A stretch of DNA of 64,000 nucleotides, from the NCBI RefSeq assembly GCF_003350545.1, contig NZ_QQBA01000007.1, positions 1-64,000 of the forward strand. The letters are read 5' to 3'. This document shows, one piece after another, positions 26,995-36,181 of this stretch. The notes under the pieces were generated by a model. It was not told where the DNA came from. It saw nothing but the letters and a program-made list of their open reading frames with translations, and made no database searches. This stretch comes from Flavobacterium glaciei. Lineage in GTDB: Bacteria; Bacteroidota; Bacteroidia; Flavobacteriales; Flavobacteriaceae. Numbering within the stretch: the first letter of the stretch is position 1; each line of letters starts with the position of its first letter. Both the position numbers and the translations under genes were made by a program.

Positions 26995-27858
26995 ATGAGA
27001 CAACTAAAAATCACCAAGCAGGTAACCAATCGTGAAACTGCTTCATTAGACAAGTATTTACAAGAAATTGGTAAAGTTGACCTTATTACCGCTGACGAAG
27101 AGGTAGAATTAGCACAGAAGATTAAAGCCGGTGACCAGAAAGCATTAGAAAAATTAACAAAAGCCAATTTACGTTTCGTGGTTTCGGTAGCAAAACAATA
27201 TCAAAATCAAGGGTTAACCCTTCCCGATTTGATTAACGAAGGAAATTTAGGATTGATAAAAGCAGCACAACGTTTTGATGAAACACGTGGTTTCAAATTC
27301 ATTTCGTACGCCGTATGGTGGATTCGTCAATCTATCTTACAAGCATTGGCAGAACAATCTCGTATCGTTCGTTTGCCTTTGAACAAAATTGGTTCTATTA
27401 ACAAAATCAACAAAATGTACGCTTTATTAGAGCAATCTAACGAACGTCCACCATCTGCTGAGGAAATTGCAAAAGAACTTGACATGACCGTAAATGACGT
27501 AAAAGAGAGTATGAAAAACTCTGGTCGTCACTTATCAATGGATGCACCTCTTGTAGAAGGAGAAGATTCTAACCTTTATGACGTTTTACGTTCAGGTGAA
27601 TCTCCTAATCCAGACAGAGAATTAATTCACGAATCTTTACGTACTGAAATCGAGCGTTCCTTAGAAACATTGACTCCAAGAGAGGCTGATGTAGTTCGTT
27701 TATATTTTGGTCTTGGCGATCAACACCCAATGACATTAGAGGAAATCGGGGAAACTTTCGACTTAACTCGTGAGCGTGTACGTCAAATCAAGGAAAAAGC
27801 AATCCGTAGATTAAAACACACTTCTAGAAGTAAAATATTAAAAACGTATTTAGGATAA
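26995..27858 (+). CDS. rpoD: Primary RNA polymerase sigma factor (RpoD/SigA type)
   Basis: The 287-residue protein has sigma regions 1.2 ([14 protein letters not shown]), 2 ([31 protein letters not shown]), 3 and 4 ([28 protein letters not shown]). It lacks region 1.1 and the non-conserved insert, as usual for Bacteroidetes primary sigma factors, which read the TAnnTTTG promoters seen in this window. The gene stands alone with a terminator before it and hairpins after it. Confidence 0.95.
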   Translation: MRQLKITKQVTNRETASLDKYLQEIGKVDLITADEEVELAQKIKAGDQKALEKLTKANLRFVVSVAKQYQNQGLTLPDLINEGNLGLIKAAQRFDETRGFKFISYAVWWIRQSILQALAEQSRIVRLPLNKIGSINKINKMYALLEQSNERPPSAEEIAKELDMTVNDVKESMKNSGRHLSMDAPLVEGEDSNLYDVLRSGESPNPDRELIHESLRTEIERSLETLTPREADVVRLYFGLGDQHPMTLEEIGETFDLTRERVRQIKEKAIRRLKHTSRSKILKTYLG

Positions 27859-27874
27859 TACAGTCAAATGCTAC

Positions 27875-27920
27875 AAAGTCAAAAATCATATCGTCTAACA
27901 ACAATATGATTTTTGACTTT
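27875..27920. terminator. Long hairpin after rpoD
   Basis: A perfect 17-base stem: AAAGTCAAAAATCATAT (27875-27891) with its complement at 27904-27920. It has a 12-base loop and little T run. It probably ends or stabilises the rpoD message. Confidence 0.6.
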
Positions 27921-27981
27921 CGGTTTTCGACTAATAAGTAACGACGGTCTGATTAACTGTTCGTTTTTTGATTGATGATTG

Positions 27982-28017
27982 AAACTCCGGCTGATTACCG
28001 GAGTTTTGTTTTTTTAG
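27982..28017 (+). terminator. Second hairpin terminator in the rpoD-rpe gap
   Basis: AAACTCCGG (27982-27990) pairs with CCGGAGTTT (27998-28006), followed by TGTTTTTTT. The rest of this 330-base gap (28020-28090) contains TTCGAACTG-rich sequence like the dispersed repeats, but no gene. Confidence 0.75.
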
Positions 28018-28099
28018 CAAAACTCTAGTCAGTTCGAGTTTAGCTTCGAACTGTTCGACTTTCAGTCTCAAATCAGGAATTTATATTTTTTACCTGCAC

Positions 28100-28133
28100 T
28101 TGTTTCAGGTTATCTAATTATAAATTACTTTTG
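28100..28133 (+). promoter_or_regulatory. Promoter of rpe
   Basis: TTG at 28100-28102, 23 bases, then TACTTTTG at 28126-28133. Transcription would begin near 28139, about 54 bases before the preferred ATG at 28193. Confidence 0.55.
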
Positions 28134-28192
28134 CACAAACAACACAAACTGTAAAGATGCACTTCAGTTCATCTCTACATAACAATTACACA

Positions 28193-28855
28193 ATGAAGAA
28201 TACACTTATTGCACCATCAGTGCTTGCTGCCGATTTTGGAAACCTGCAACGCGACATCGAAATGATCAACAACAGTGAAGCCGATTGGTTTCATATTGAT
28301 ATCATGGATGGCGTTTTTGTACCAAACATTTCTTATGGAATGCCAGTTTTAGAAGCCATTAACCGCCATGCAAAAAAAACAATTGACGTTCACTTAATGA
28401 TTGTGGATCCAGACCGTTACATTAAAACTTTCGCTGAATTAGGTGCTAATATTTTAAGTGTACACTATGAAGCTTGCACTCACCTTCACAGAACGCTTCA
28501 AGCTATTAAAGCAGAAGGAATGAAAGCTGGAGTTGCTATCAATCCACACACTTCAATTGATTTGTTAGAAGATGTGATTAATGACATTGATTTGGTTTGT
28601 ATCATGAGTGTAAATCCTGGCTTTGGCGGACAATCTTTTATAGAAAACACCTATGCTAAAGTTGAAAAACTTAAAGCTTTAATCACTAAAAAAGGAGCCA
28701 ATACAATTATAGAAATAGATGGCGGCGTAACCAATAAAAATGCAAAAAAATTAGTAGAAGCCGGTGCAGATGTTCTTGTAGCCGGGAGTTTTGTTTTTAA
28801 AGCAGAAAATCCAACAGCAACTATTGCGAACTTGAAGAAGCTCACAAATTTCTAG
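28193..28855 (+). CDS. rpe: Ribulose-phosphate 3-epimerase
   Basis: Rpe interconverts ribulose-5-phosphate and xylulose-5-phosphate in the pentose phosphate pathway. The 220-residue TIM barrel shows IAPSVLAADFGNL, FHIDIMDGVFVPNISYG, VHLMI, VNPGFGGQSFI and IEIDGGV with the catalytic Asp residues and metal-binding His. The frame is open to an ATG at 28157, but the second ATG (MKNTLIAPS) is where family members begin and gives a normal leader from the promoter. A bidirectional terminator follows. Confidence 0.97.
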   Translation: MKNTLIAPSVLAADFGNLQRDIEMINNSEADWFHIDIMDGVFVPNISYGMPVLEAINRHAKKTIDVHLMIVDPDRYIKTFAELGANILSVHYEACTHLHRTLQAIKAEGMKAGVAINPHTSIDLLEDVINDIDLVCIMSVNPGFGGQSFIENTYAKVEKLKALITKKGANTIIEIDGGVTNKNAKKLVEAGADVLVAGSFVFKAENPTATIANLKKLTNF

Positions 28856-28884
28856 AAAAAATGGCGCTTAATGCGCCATTTTTT
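28856..28884. terminator. Bidirectional terminator between rpe and the peptidase gene
   Basis: AAAAAATGGCGC (28856-28867) pairs with GCGCCATTTTTT (28873-28884) around a 5-base loop. A and T runs on both sides serve both converging genes. Confidence 0.85.
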
Positions 28885-29692
28885 ATTTCAACAATTCTTC
28901 TTTAAAATTAATCATGGTAGCAACATGCGCATACAATTCAGGATGAAAACTTTTAAACAAACTTGGCGTCTCAAAGAAATGCTCCAGAATTACTGATAAA
29001 AATTCGAATTTATTTTCATAAGCATACATTCTAAAATAATCCTTTTGAGTCAACTCAATATTTAAAAGTTGATCGCTATAATATTTTATTACCTCATTAA
29101 ATTCATCAAAAAATACAATGGCGCTTGGATCGTTACTTTTTAAACAATGAAAATGCAACACATGTGAAAACTCGTGTAAGCCTAGATTAACATTATCATT
29201 AGATGTCTGATGCCCCAGCAAAAAATCTTCCCATGAAAAAACAATTGTTTTCATTTGAGGATTAAATTCTCCTTTATGATGCACTAGATTTACAGTAGAA
29301 AAATAACTTGAAGGATAAATTATAATTTTATTAAATAGTGTAACAAGATAATTTCTCATACCAAAAGTTAACATTACATACGTCCCCGCAATAAGCATTC
29401 TCATTTGTTCAGTAACAACAGTTTCTTTGCCAATAAAGTCATACTTAACAATAAACTCATTTACACGATGTTCAAAATACATTTTCTTTTTAGAAGAAAG
29501 ACTTGTATAGAATGGAAAATCATTCTCTAAAATCTGGCGTTGGCTTAGTTTTAATTTTTTAGAGAAAGGATACCAATGAATATAAAGTGGTTTATTGAAC
29601 AGTAAAATATAAGTGGGTTCTACCACTCTAAAAATAAAAAGAAGAAGAAATAATGTGCCAAAAAGTACTGAAAAAAAAATTTGCAATAACAT
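28883..29692 (-). CDS. Zinc-dependent peptidase, MtfA-like
   Basis: The 269-residue protein has an N-terminal membrane helix (about 2-24) and a zinc-peptidase motif, HEFSH (His173, Glu174, His177), with a distal Glu-rich helix. This layout matches the MtfA/anthrax-lethal-factor-like family (M90). In E. coli, MtfA is a soluble peptidase that binds the Mlc repressor; here the membrane anchor suggests a different setting. The substrate is unknown. The gene stands alone, upstream of tRNA-Arg in the minus direction. Confidence 0.8.
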   Translation of the reverse strand: MLLQIFFSVLFGTLFLLLFIFRVVEPTYILLFNKPLYIHWYPFSKKLKLSQRQILENDFPFYTSLSSKKKMYFEHRVNEFIVKYDFIGKETVVTEQMRMLIAGTYVMLTFGMRNYLVTLFNKIIIYPSSYFSTVNLVHHKGEFNPQMKTIVFSWEDFLLGHQTSNDNVNLGLHEFSHVLHFHCLKSNDPSAIVFFDEFNEVIKYYSDQLLNIELTQKDYFRMYAYENKFEFLSVILEHFFETPSLFKSFHPELYAHVATMINFKEELLK

Positions 29693-29779
29693 ATTTTTAC
29701 AACTGTTTTAAAATAAAAATGCTTCAAAATAATTTCAAGGAAACTTGATTTTTTTTTGAAGCATTCCAATTTGTATTTG

Positions 29780-29853
29780 TGGCCGCGACAGGGTTCGAAC
29801 CTGCAACCCTCAGAGTCGAAATCTGATATTCTATCCAGTTGAACTACGCAGCC
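29780..29853 (-). tRNA. tRNA-Arg (anticodon UCG)
   Basis: The minus strand folds as a full cloverleaf. The acceptor stem GGCTGCG/CGCGGCC has one G-T pair. The anticodon stem is TCAGA/TCTGA with loop TTTCGAC, giving anticodon TCG. The T arm is GCAGG-TTCGAAC-CCTGT. The discriminator base is A and CCA is not encoded. Confidence 0.95.
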
Positions 29854-29910
29854 ATTTGATTTTAGATTACTGATTTTAGATTTAAAATCGTTAATCTTGA
29901 ATCATAAAAT

Positions 29911-30360
29911 TTATGTCAATAATTTTTTTACAATTGTAGAAATAGTTTTTCCTTCGGCTGTCCCTCCTAACTGTGCTGCTGCTAAACCCATCACTTTTCC
30001 CATTGAAGCAATTCCTGACGCACCCGTATCTGCAATGATTTTAGCAATCACTGTTTCCACTTCAGCTTCACCTAATTGCGCTGGCAAGAATTTTTCGATT
30101 ACTGCAATTTGTGCTAATTCTGGTTCAGCTAAATCTAAACGGTTTTGTTCTGTAAAAATTCTAGCGCTTTCTTTACGAGTCTTTACTAATCTTTGAAGCA
30201 ATTTAACCTCGTCATCTTCCGTTATTTCTTCTTTTGATCCTGATGCTGTTTGGGCTAATAGGATTTCAGATTTAATAGCTCTTAACGCTTCTAGTGCAAC
30301 GGTATCTTTGGCTCTCATGGCGGTTTTCATTTCGTCCATGATTTGTACTGATAAACTCAT
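29911..30360 (-). CDS. GatB/YqeY domain protein
   Basis: A 149-residue helical protein of the YqeY family, related to the tail domain of the GatB amidotransferase subunit that binds tRNA. Visible features are MKTAMRAKDTVALEALRAIKS at the start, RKESARIFTEQNR, LPAQLGEAEVE and the closing GKVMGLAAAQLGGTAEGKTIS. Its role when free of GatCAB is not settled. It lies downstream of ftsZ in the same direction, but a terminator and a 350-base gap separate it from the division cluster. Confidence 0.93.
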   Translation of the reverse strand: MSLSVQIMDEMKTAMRAKDTVALEALRAIKSEILLAQTASGSKEEITEDDEVKLLQRLVKTRKESARIFTEQNRLDLAEPELAQIAVIEKFLPAQLGEAEVETVIAKIIADTGASGIASMGKVMGLAAAQLGGTAEGKTISTIVKKLLT

Positions 30361-30444
30361 ATTCTTTATTGTTAATTTAATTAATCAATTATTGATTTAA
30401 TCAATTGTTGAAATACTATTTTTAAAACGATTCATTTATGCCTC

Positions 30445-30594
30445 AGTCCCGACGATTCGGGAGTAGTGGAAAGCCTTTTTAGGATAAAATGAATTTTTTA
30501 TTGCGTTTAAAAAGCGACTTTAGAAGCTCTTTTAAAGGCGTAGAAAAAAACATTTTTGATAAAAAGCTTGAAATAACAGCTGGACTAAGGCCCA
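30445..30594. repeat. Dispersed intergenic repeat, copy B (yqeY-ftsZ gap)
   Basis: The 350-base gap between the yqeY-like gene and ftsZ has no gene. Left end: AGTCCCGACGATTCGGGAGTAGTGGAAAGCC (about 30445-30475, itself containing a TCCCGA/TCGGGA hairpin). Right end: ACAGCTGGACTAAGGCCC (about 30576-30593). The ends resemble copies A and C. The A/T-rich core differs. Confidence 0.5.
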
Positions 30595-30651
30595 ACAAAA
30601 TTAAAGAAATTTACTGTAATTAACAATAGATTGATTGTAGCTAAAAACGCC

Positions 30652-30686
30652 AAAAAAATAACCCGAAAATTAAATGAATTTTCGGG
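30652..30686 (-). terminator. Terminator after ftsZ
   Basis: On the minus strand CCCGAAAATT (30677-30686) pairs with AATTTTCGGG (30662-30671), followed by a T-rich run. It lies 25 bases past the ftsZ stop and closes the division cluster. Confidence 0.8.
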
Positions 30687-30710
30687 CTACCTCATTTTGG
30701 TTTGAGTTAG

Positions 30711-32642
30711 TTAATCTACATTGTCATGTAAATATGAGTTGTTTGAACGCAACTGTAAATCATTATTGCTGTCTGTACCCACAGAAATTCTCGAATTTGT
30801 ATTATTAGCTTGATTGTTTGAAATATCTATTCCTAATCTTTTGTAAGCCGGTTCTTTTTCATACTCATCAATTTTAGAAACATTGTTATGAAACTTATAA
30901 TTGAATTCTTTTAATTTTTTCCTTCTTTCATCAGCTCTCATTCTCAATGATTCCTCTATTGTCATTTCCATAGGAGAAATAGCGTCAAAGTCAACTGTAG
31001 TATTTATTGATGTATCTACTTGTTTCATTGTGATATTTAATTCCTCCGGAATTACAACTTCTTGAGCTTTAGCAACTGGCTTAGCCATGAAATCATGCTC
31101 TGGCTCCATAAACTCTTCAAGAGAATATTTGATAATTCCATTGTCAGTCAATTCTGTTACTGGAACAAATTGAACTGCTTCGTTTACTTTGATATCACGA
31201 GTTTCATTTGTCAATTCAAACACTACTTTGTTTTCCTCAACTTGTGCTACCGGTTCTGCCTTAAATAGTGGCAAATCAAAAGAGAAAGTAGTTTGTTCTT
31301 GTTTTTCGATAACTTTTGGTTGAACCGCTTTTACTTCAGCTACTGGAGATGAAATTGTAAAATCAATATCCGTAATAGGAGAAACGATTTCGAAAGTCAC
31401 GTCTAAATTTTTAATAAACTCAGACATCACCATCAAATCATCTTTATTAACAGTTGGTGACGTTACCACTGGTTCAGCAGCTTCAACAGTATCTTCTAAT
31501 AAATCAAAAACTATTCTTTCGTTTGAAGAAGCTGGTGATTCTATATTCAAATCAAAAGGTGCAACCGTTTTATTACTTAGATTATGAACACTTCTTTGCT
31601 CATCTTCTAATGTGTGTATAATTTTTTTTGGCTCAGTATTTACGATTTCGTTTTGTTGTTCAATATCAAAACCCGTAGCGATTATAGTCACTGCTATTGC
31701 ATCACCAAGAGATTCATCTTCACCAACCCCCATAATAATATTTGCATTATGCCCAGCTTCTGCCTGAATATGATCATTGATTTCTCCAATTTCGTCAATT
31801 GTAATTTCATTAGTTCCAGAAACGATAAGCAACAATACGTTTTTAGCACCTGTAATTTTATTATCATTTAACAAAGGAGAATCTAAAGCAGCAACAATGG
31901 CCTCCTTAGCTCTATTTTCACCAGAAGAAACAGATGATCCCATAATAGCTGTTCCGCTATTATACAACACTGTTTTGGCATCTCTTAAATCGATATTTTG
32001 AGTATAGTGATGCGTAATTACTTCGGCAATCCCTCTTGAGGCTGTTGCCAAAACTTCATCCGCTTTTGAAAATCCAGCTTTGAAACCAAGATTCCCGTAT
32101 ACTTCTCTTAATTTATTATTATTGATAACAATTAATGAGTCGACTTGTTTGCGTAATTTCTCAATACCGATTAATGCTTGTTCCTGACGCACTTTCCCTT
32201 CAAATAAGAAAGGTAATGTCACAATCCCTACAGTAAGAATGTCTCTTTCTTTAGCCAATTGTGCAATTACTGGTGCAGCTCCAGTACCTGTTCCACCACC
32301 CATTCCGGCAGTAATGAATACCATTTTAGTATTTCTATCTAACATTTTTTCAATCTCAGAAATGCTTTCAATAGCAGATTGCTGTCCTACATCTGGGTTT
32401 GCTCCAGCACCAAGACCTTCTGTCAGATGTACTCCTAACTGAATTTTATTAGGCACAGAACTATTGTTTAAAGCTTGAGAATCCGTATTACATACGATAA
32501 AATCTACACCTTTAATTCCTTGTTTAAACATGTGGTTTATAGCGTTACTTCCACCTCCACCTACACCAATAACTTTTATTACATTTGATTGGTTCTTTGG
32601 TAAATCAAATGAAATACTTCCAAATTCTGAGTTGCTCATCAT
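30711..32642 (-). CDS. ftsZ: Cell division protein FtsZ with long C-terminal extension
   Basis: FtsZ is the tubulin-like GTPase that forms the division ring. The N-terminal 330 or so residues hold the GTPase core: GGGGSNAINHM, the signature GGGTGTGAAPVIA and the T7 loop. The remaining ~310 residues form an acidic, Val/Pro-rich low-complexity linker. A conserved-looking EPAYKRLGIDIS then appears about 40 residues before the end, perhaps the FtsA-binding peptide. The total of 643 residues is much longer than the usual ~380. Two ATGs are present (32642, 32639). It is the last gene of the cluster. Confidence 0.97.
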   Translation of the reverse strand: MMSNSEFGSISFDLPKNQSNVIKVIGVGGGGSNAINHMFKQGIKGVDFIVCNTDSQALNNSSVPNKIQLGVHLTEGLGAGANPDVGQQSAIESISEIEKMLDRNTKMVFITAGMGGGTGTGAAPVIAQLAKERDILTVGIVTLPFLFEGKVRQEQALIGIEKLRKQVDSLIVINNNKLREVYGNLGFKAGFSKADEVLATASRGIAEVITHHYTQNIDLRDAKTVLYNSGTAIMGSSVSSGENRAKEAIVAALDSPLLNDNKITGAKNVLLLIVSGTNEITIDEIGEINDHIQAEAGHNANIIMGVGEDESLGDAIAVTIIATGFDIEQQNEIVNTEPKKIIHTLEDEQRSVHNLSNKTVAPFDLNIESPASSNERIVFDLLEDTVEAAEPVVTSPTVNKDDLMVMSEFIKNLDVTFEIVSPITDIDFTISSPVAEVKAVQPKVIEKQEQTTFSFDLPLFKAEPVAQVEENKVVFELTNETRDIKVNEAVQFVPVTELTDNGIIKYSLEEFMEPEHDFMAKPVAKAQEVVIPEELNITMKQVDTSINTTVDFDAISPMEMTIEESLRMRADERRKKLKEFNYKFHNNVSKIDEYEKEPAYKRLGIDISNNQANNTNSRISVGTDSNNDLQLRSNNSYLHDNVD

Positions 32643-32696
32643 TTTATTTGGTTTTTGATATTTATTATTAATTATTGTGTTTTTTGGGGCACTGCC

Positions 32697-34079
32697 CTAT
32701 TCTGCGTTATCTAAGAAATCCTTAATCTTATCCACATAGCGGTCAAAGAAATTTCTTTGTATTCTATTTACGGTAGAATTATGTTTTTCATTTGAGTTTT
32801 GCTCGTCCTTCTCTTCATCAACAACTTCATTTACAACCGGGGTTTGAACTACCATTTGCCTTTGTACAGGTGCTTCTTTCGGTTGTTCTACAGCGTCCAT
32901 TCTTACCGCACTTTGTGTTTTATTCTCAATGCTTTTCATTACTAATCCAACTGCAGTTGCATACAAAGGACTTGATATTTCCTCATCTGAATTCCCTGCT
33001 AAATGTTCGTTTGGATATCCTATTCTAGTATCCATCCCGGTAATATATTCCACTAACTGTTTGATGTGTTTCAATTGTGCACCACCACCAGTAAGTACAA
33101 TTCCTGCAATTAGTTTTTTACGAGGATCCTCGTGTCCATAAGCTTTCACTTCCGTGAATACTTGATCGACAATTTCTACAACACGAGCATGAATTATTTT
33201 CGACAGATTTTTTAAAGAAATCTCTTTTGGCTCTCTACCTCTTAGTCCAGGAATAGAAACAATCTCGTTGTCTTTATTTTCTCCCGGCCAAGCTGAGCCA
33301 AATTTAACTTTCAATAATTCGGCTTGTTTCTCAATGATAGAACATCCTTCTTTGATATCATCCGTAATTACATTTCCTCCAAAAGGAATTACCGCAGTGT
33401 GCCGAATAATACCATCCTTAAAAATAGCCAAATCAGTTGTTCCACCACCTATATCGATAAGTGCAACTCCCGCTTCCTTTTCTTCCTGACTTAAAACTGC
33501 GTCTGCAGAAGCCAACGGTTCTAGTGTCAAACCAGATAATTCGATTCCAGAACTTTGAATACATCTACCTACATTACGAATCGATGAAGCTTGTCCTACT
33601 ACAACATGAAAACTAGATTCTAATCTTCCGCCATACATTCCTATAGGCTCTTTGATTTCAGATTGTCCGTCAATTTTAAATTCTTGTGGCAAAACATGTA
33701 TAATTTCTTCGCCTGGTAACATAGCCAATTTATTAACTTGGTCAATCAAAAGCTGAATGTCATTCCCTCCAATTACTTCTTCGGGATTGCTTCTGCTTAT
33801 ATAATCTGTATGTTGAATACTACGGATGTGTTGACCCGCAATACCTACTACTACGTCTTTAATTTTATAGCCTGAATTAATTTCGGCTTCTTGTATAGCT
33901 TGCTGTATTGATTGTATGGTTTGAGTAATGTTGTTGACAACGCCTCTAGCCACACCCAAACTTTTAGATTTACCTACACCTAAAATTTCTAGTTTCCCGT
34001 ACTCATTCTTCTTGCCTATCATGGCAACTATTTTAGTTGTCCCAATATCTAGACCTACTGCAATATTCTCTTTTTCCAT
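32697..34079 (-). CDS. ftsA: Cell division protein FtsA
   Basis: FtsA is the actin-like protein that ties FtsZ to the membrane. The 460-residue product begins VGLDIGTTKIVAMIG and has the ATP-binding VALIDIGGGTTDLAIF and LTGGGAQLKHI. After a linker of about 50 residues it ends in an amphipathic helix (FFDRYVDKIKDFL) that should bind the inner membrane. It lies 54 bases before ftsZ and 6 after ftsQ. Confidence 0.98.
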   Translation of the reverse strand: MEKENIAVGLDIGTTKIVAMIGKKNEYGKLEILGVGKSKSLGVARGVVNNITQTIQSIQQAIQEAEINSGYKIKDVVVGIAGQHIRSIQHTDYISRSNPEEVIGGNDIQLLIDQVNKLAMLPGEEIIHVLPQEFKIDGQSEIKEPIGMYGGRLESSFHVVVGQASSIRNVGRCIQSSGIELSGLTLEPLASADAVLSQEEKEAGVALIDIGGGTTDLAIFKDGIIRHTAVIPFGGNVITDDIKEGCSIIEKQAELLKVKFGSAWPGENKDNEIVSIPGLRGREPKEISLKNLSKIIHARVVEIVDQVFTEVKAYGHEDPRKKLIAGIVLTGGGAQLKHIKQLVEYITGMDTRIGYPNEHLAGNSDEEISSPLYATAVGLVMKSIENKTQSAVRMDAVEQPKEAPVQRQMVVQTPVVNEVVDEEKDEQNSNEKHNSTVNRIQRNFFDRYVDKIKDFLDNAE

Positions 34080-34085
34080 TATCTA

Positions 34086-34808
34086 TTATTTAGTGCAAAC
34101 TACTTGTTCCGTAAATCGGAGGTCAATTTTTTTATATTTATACAACGAACTATCTAAAATCGCTTTCTGAAAAAAAGCTTTGTAATTTTTGAATTTACGC
34201 TCCACATTTATCATTCTACCAAAATCAATTTGATATTCAAAATTCCTATTGAGCATTTTTAAGCTACCATTAGGCATAATTTGTATCCCGATGATGTTTT
34301 TTTTCAAAAACGCATCGTCATAGATTAAGCGAAATAAATCGGATAAATCTTCGTTATTTTTTTTATTAATCCCCCCTGAAACAAGTGGAACTCTAGCTGT
34401 AAAATTAGTTGACAAGGGCATTCTATTTCCTTTGTAATCAATATAAAAAGAACCTTTATTGTCAAAAACTCTAGCAATAGGAGTCTTTTGTTTCACCACT
34501 GCTTTTAACACACCATCAATACTCACAAATACATCTGATTTTTCAATCATTTCATGTGCATTAATAGTTATCTCCAGTTTATTCAAATCTAAATTAACTT
34601 TTTGAATGCTTGATGCATCTTTTTTATTTTCTATTAACAATTTATTAACCGTTTCTTGCTTTACAAAAGGAGCGTTATCTCCTACAAAAACAACTACAGA
34701 TTTAGTAAGTTTTCTATTTGCATTACGATTGGACGTAAACGAAAACAGAAATATCACCAATACAAACATCAGTAATAATCGAATATTTGTCCAATTAAAG
34801 AGTTTCAT
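34086..34808 (-). CDS. ftsQ: Cell division protein FtsQ/DivIB
   Basis: A 240-residue single-pass protein: cytoplasmic MKLFNWTN, one helix (about 9-25), a short POTRA domain (VVFVGDNAPFVKQETVNKLL) and a beta domain with ISIDGVLKAVVKQKTPIARVF. FtsQ joins the FtsL/FtsB complex in the periplasm. Sequence conservation is low, so the call rests on topology and place. Its start overlaps the murC end by 14 bases and ftsA follows after 6. Confidence 0.9.
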   Translation of the reverse strand: MKLFNWTNIRLLLMFVLVIFLFSFTSNRNANRKLTKSVVVFVGDNAPFVKQETVNKLLIENKKDASSIQKVNLDLNKLEITINAHEMIEKSDVFVSIDGVLKAVVKQKTPIARVFDNKGSFYIDYKGNRMPLSTNFTARVPLVSGGINKKNNEDLSDLFRLIYDDAFLKKNIIGIQIMPNGSLKMLNRNFEYQIDFGRMINVERKFKNYKAFFQKAILDSSLYKYKKIDLRFTEQVVCTK

Positions 34809-36144
34809 TTATCGCTTTTTTAATTGATGGCACTAATTCTCCAATATCTCCTGCTCCAATTGTAACAATAATAGGTGCATCGCTTGCTAAAATTGTTGTA
34901 ATCAAATCATCTTTATTTACAATTTTTTTATGCATATTCGTCATTTTATCCATGAGCCATTGTGAGTTTATTCCCTCCATTGGTAATTCACGTGCTGGAT
35001 ATATATCTAGTAAAATAACATCATCAAAAGCAGACAAACTTTTGGCAAAATCATCTGCAAAATCTCTCGTTCTGCTAAACAAATGAGGTTGAAAAATTGC
35101 CAAAACTTTTTGGTTTGGATACAATTCCCGAACTGCCTGATGTACTGCATTTATCTCCGTTGGATGATGTGCATAATCATCAATATAAACCTTAGCTTCT
35201 GCTTTAATTTGATAAGAGAATCTTCTTTTTATCCCCTTAAATGAAGCAATAGCTTTTGCAATGGCATCGGTTGGGGTGCCGAATAATTTTGCCATTGCGA
35301 TAGCCATTAGTGCATTCATTAAATTATGTCTTCCCGGCAATCCAAAATGTAAATCGCTGATTACCTCCGTAGGCGTTTGTACATCAAAAACATAGCTGCC
35401 ATTTCCTATTCTAACATTAAAAGCTTTAAAAACCGCATCTTCGTTTACAGCGCAAGTAACTCCCTCTAATGGCAATTCATTGGTTATAAAAAGATTGCTT
35501 TTATCCTCAATTTTCGAAGCAAATTCAAGAAAAGATTCTTCAATCGCTTCACTTGTTCCGTAAATATCTAAATGATCTGCATCCATAGAAGTTATGCAAG
35601 CAATATTTGGATGCAAATGCAGGAAAGAACGATCGAACTCATCAGCTTCAACAACTGTTACTGTCGTTCCGTTTCCTATTAAATTCGAATTATAATTTTC
35701 GACTATTCCACCAATAAAAGCAGTAACATCGGCACCACTTTCGTTTAAAATATGCCCTAAAATTCCCGATGTTGTTGTTTTCCCATGTGTTCCAGCTACC
35801 GCAAAACAATACGTGTCTTTTGTAATTAAGCCTAAAACTTCGGCCCTCTTTTTTATTTCATAATCTCTTTCCAAAAAATAATTCCATTCTGAATGCGTAA
35901 TTGGAACTGCGGGTGTGATAATCACCAGCGTATTTTCAATATAAAAATCCTTTGGAATCAAATCAATATTATCTTCAAAATGAATTGTTATTCCGCTCTC
36001 CATCAATTCATTTGTAAGAGCTGAAGGCGTTTTATCATAACCTGAAACCTGCTTACCTAAATTCTTAAAATAACGCGCAAGATTACTCATCCCGATGCCT
36101 CCGATTCCGATAAAATAGACGTTATGTATTTGATTTAAGTTCAT
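34795..36144 (-). CDS. murC: UDP-N-acetylmuramate-L-alanine ligase
   Basis: MurC adds L-Ala to UDP-MurNAc, the first step of stem-peptide synthesis. The 449-residue product has the UDP-binding GIGGIGMSNLARYFKNLG, the ATP loop AGTHGKTTTSG, the Mg-binding Glu/His region, YIDDYAHHPTEI and FQPHLFSRTRDF, in the usual Mur ligase order. It is 37 bases after murG and overlaps ftsQ. Confidence 0.98.
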   Translation of the reverse strand: MNLNQIHNVYFIGIGGIGMSNLARYFKNLGKQVSGYDKTPSALTNELMESGITIHFEDNIDLIPKDFYIENTLVIITPAVPITHSEWNYFLERDYEIKKRAEVLGLITKDTYCFAVAGTHGKTTTSGILGHILNESGADVTAFIGGIVENYNSNLIGNGTTVTVVEADEFDRSFLHLHPNIACITSMDADHLDIYGTSEAIEESFLEFASKIEDKSNLFITNELPLEGVTCAVNEDAVFKAFNVRIGNGSYVFDVQTPTEVISDLHFGLPGRHNLMNALMAIAMAKLFGTPTDAIAKAIASFKGIKRRFSYQIKAEAKVYIDDYAHHPTEINAVHQAVRELYPNQKVLAIFQPHLFSRTRDFADDFAKSLSAFDDVILLDIYPARELPMEGINSQWLMDKMTNMHKKIVNKDDLITTILASDAPIIVTIGAGDIGELVPSIKKAINETL

Positions 36145-36181
36145 CTTATTTTGAGTCTTTGGTTTAATATCTTTTTTAATT

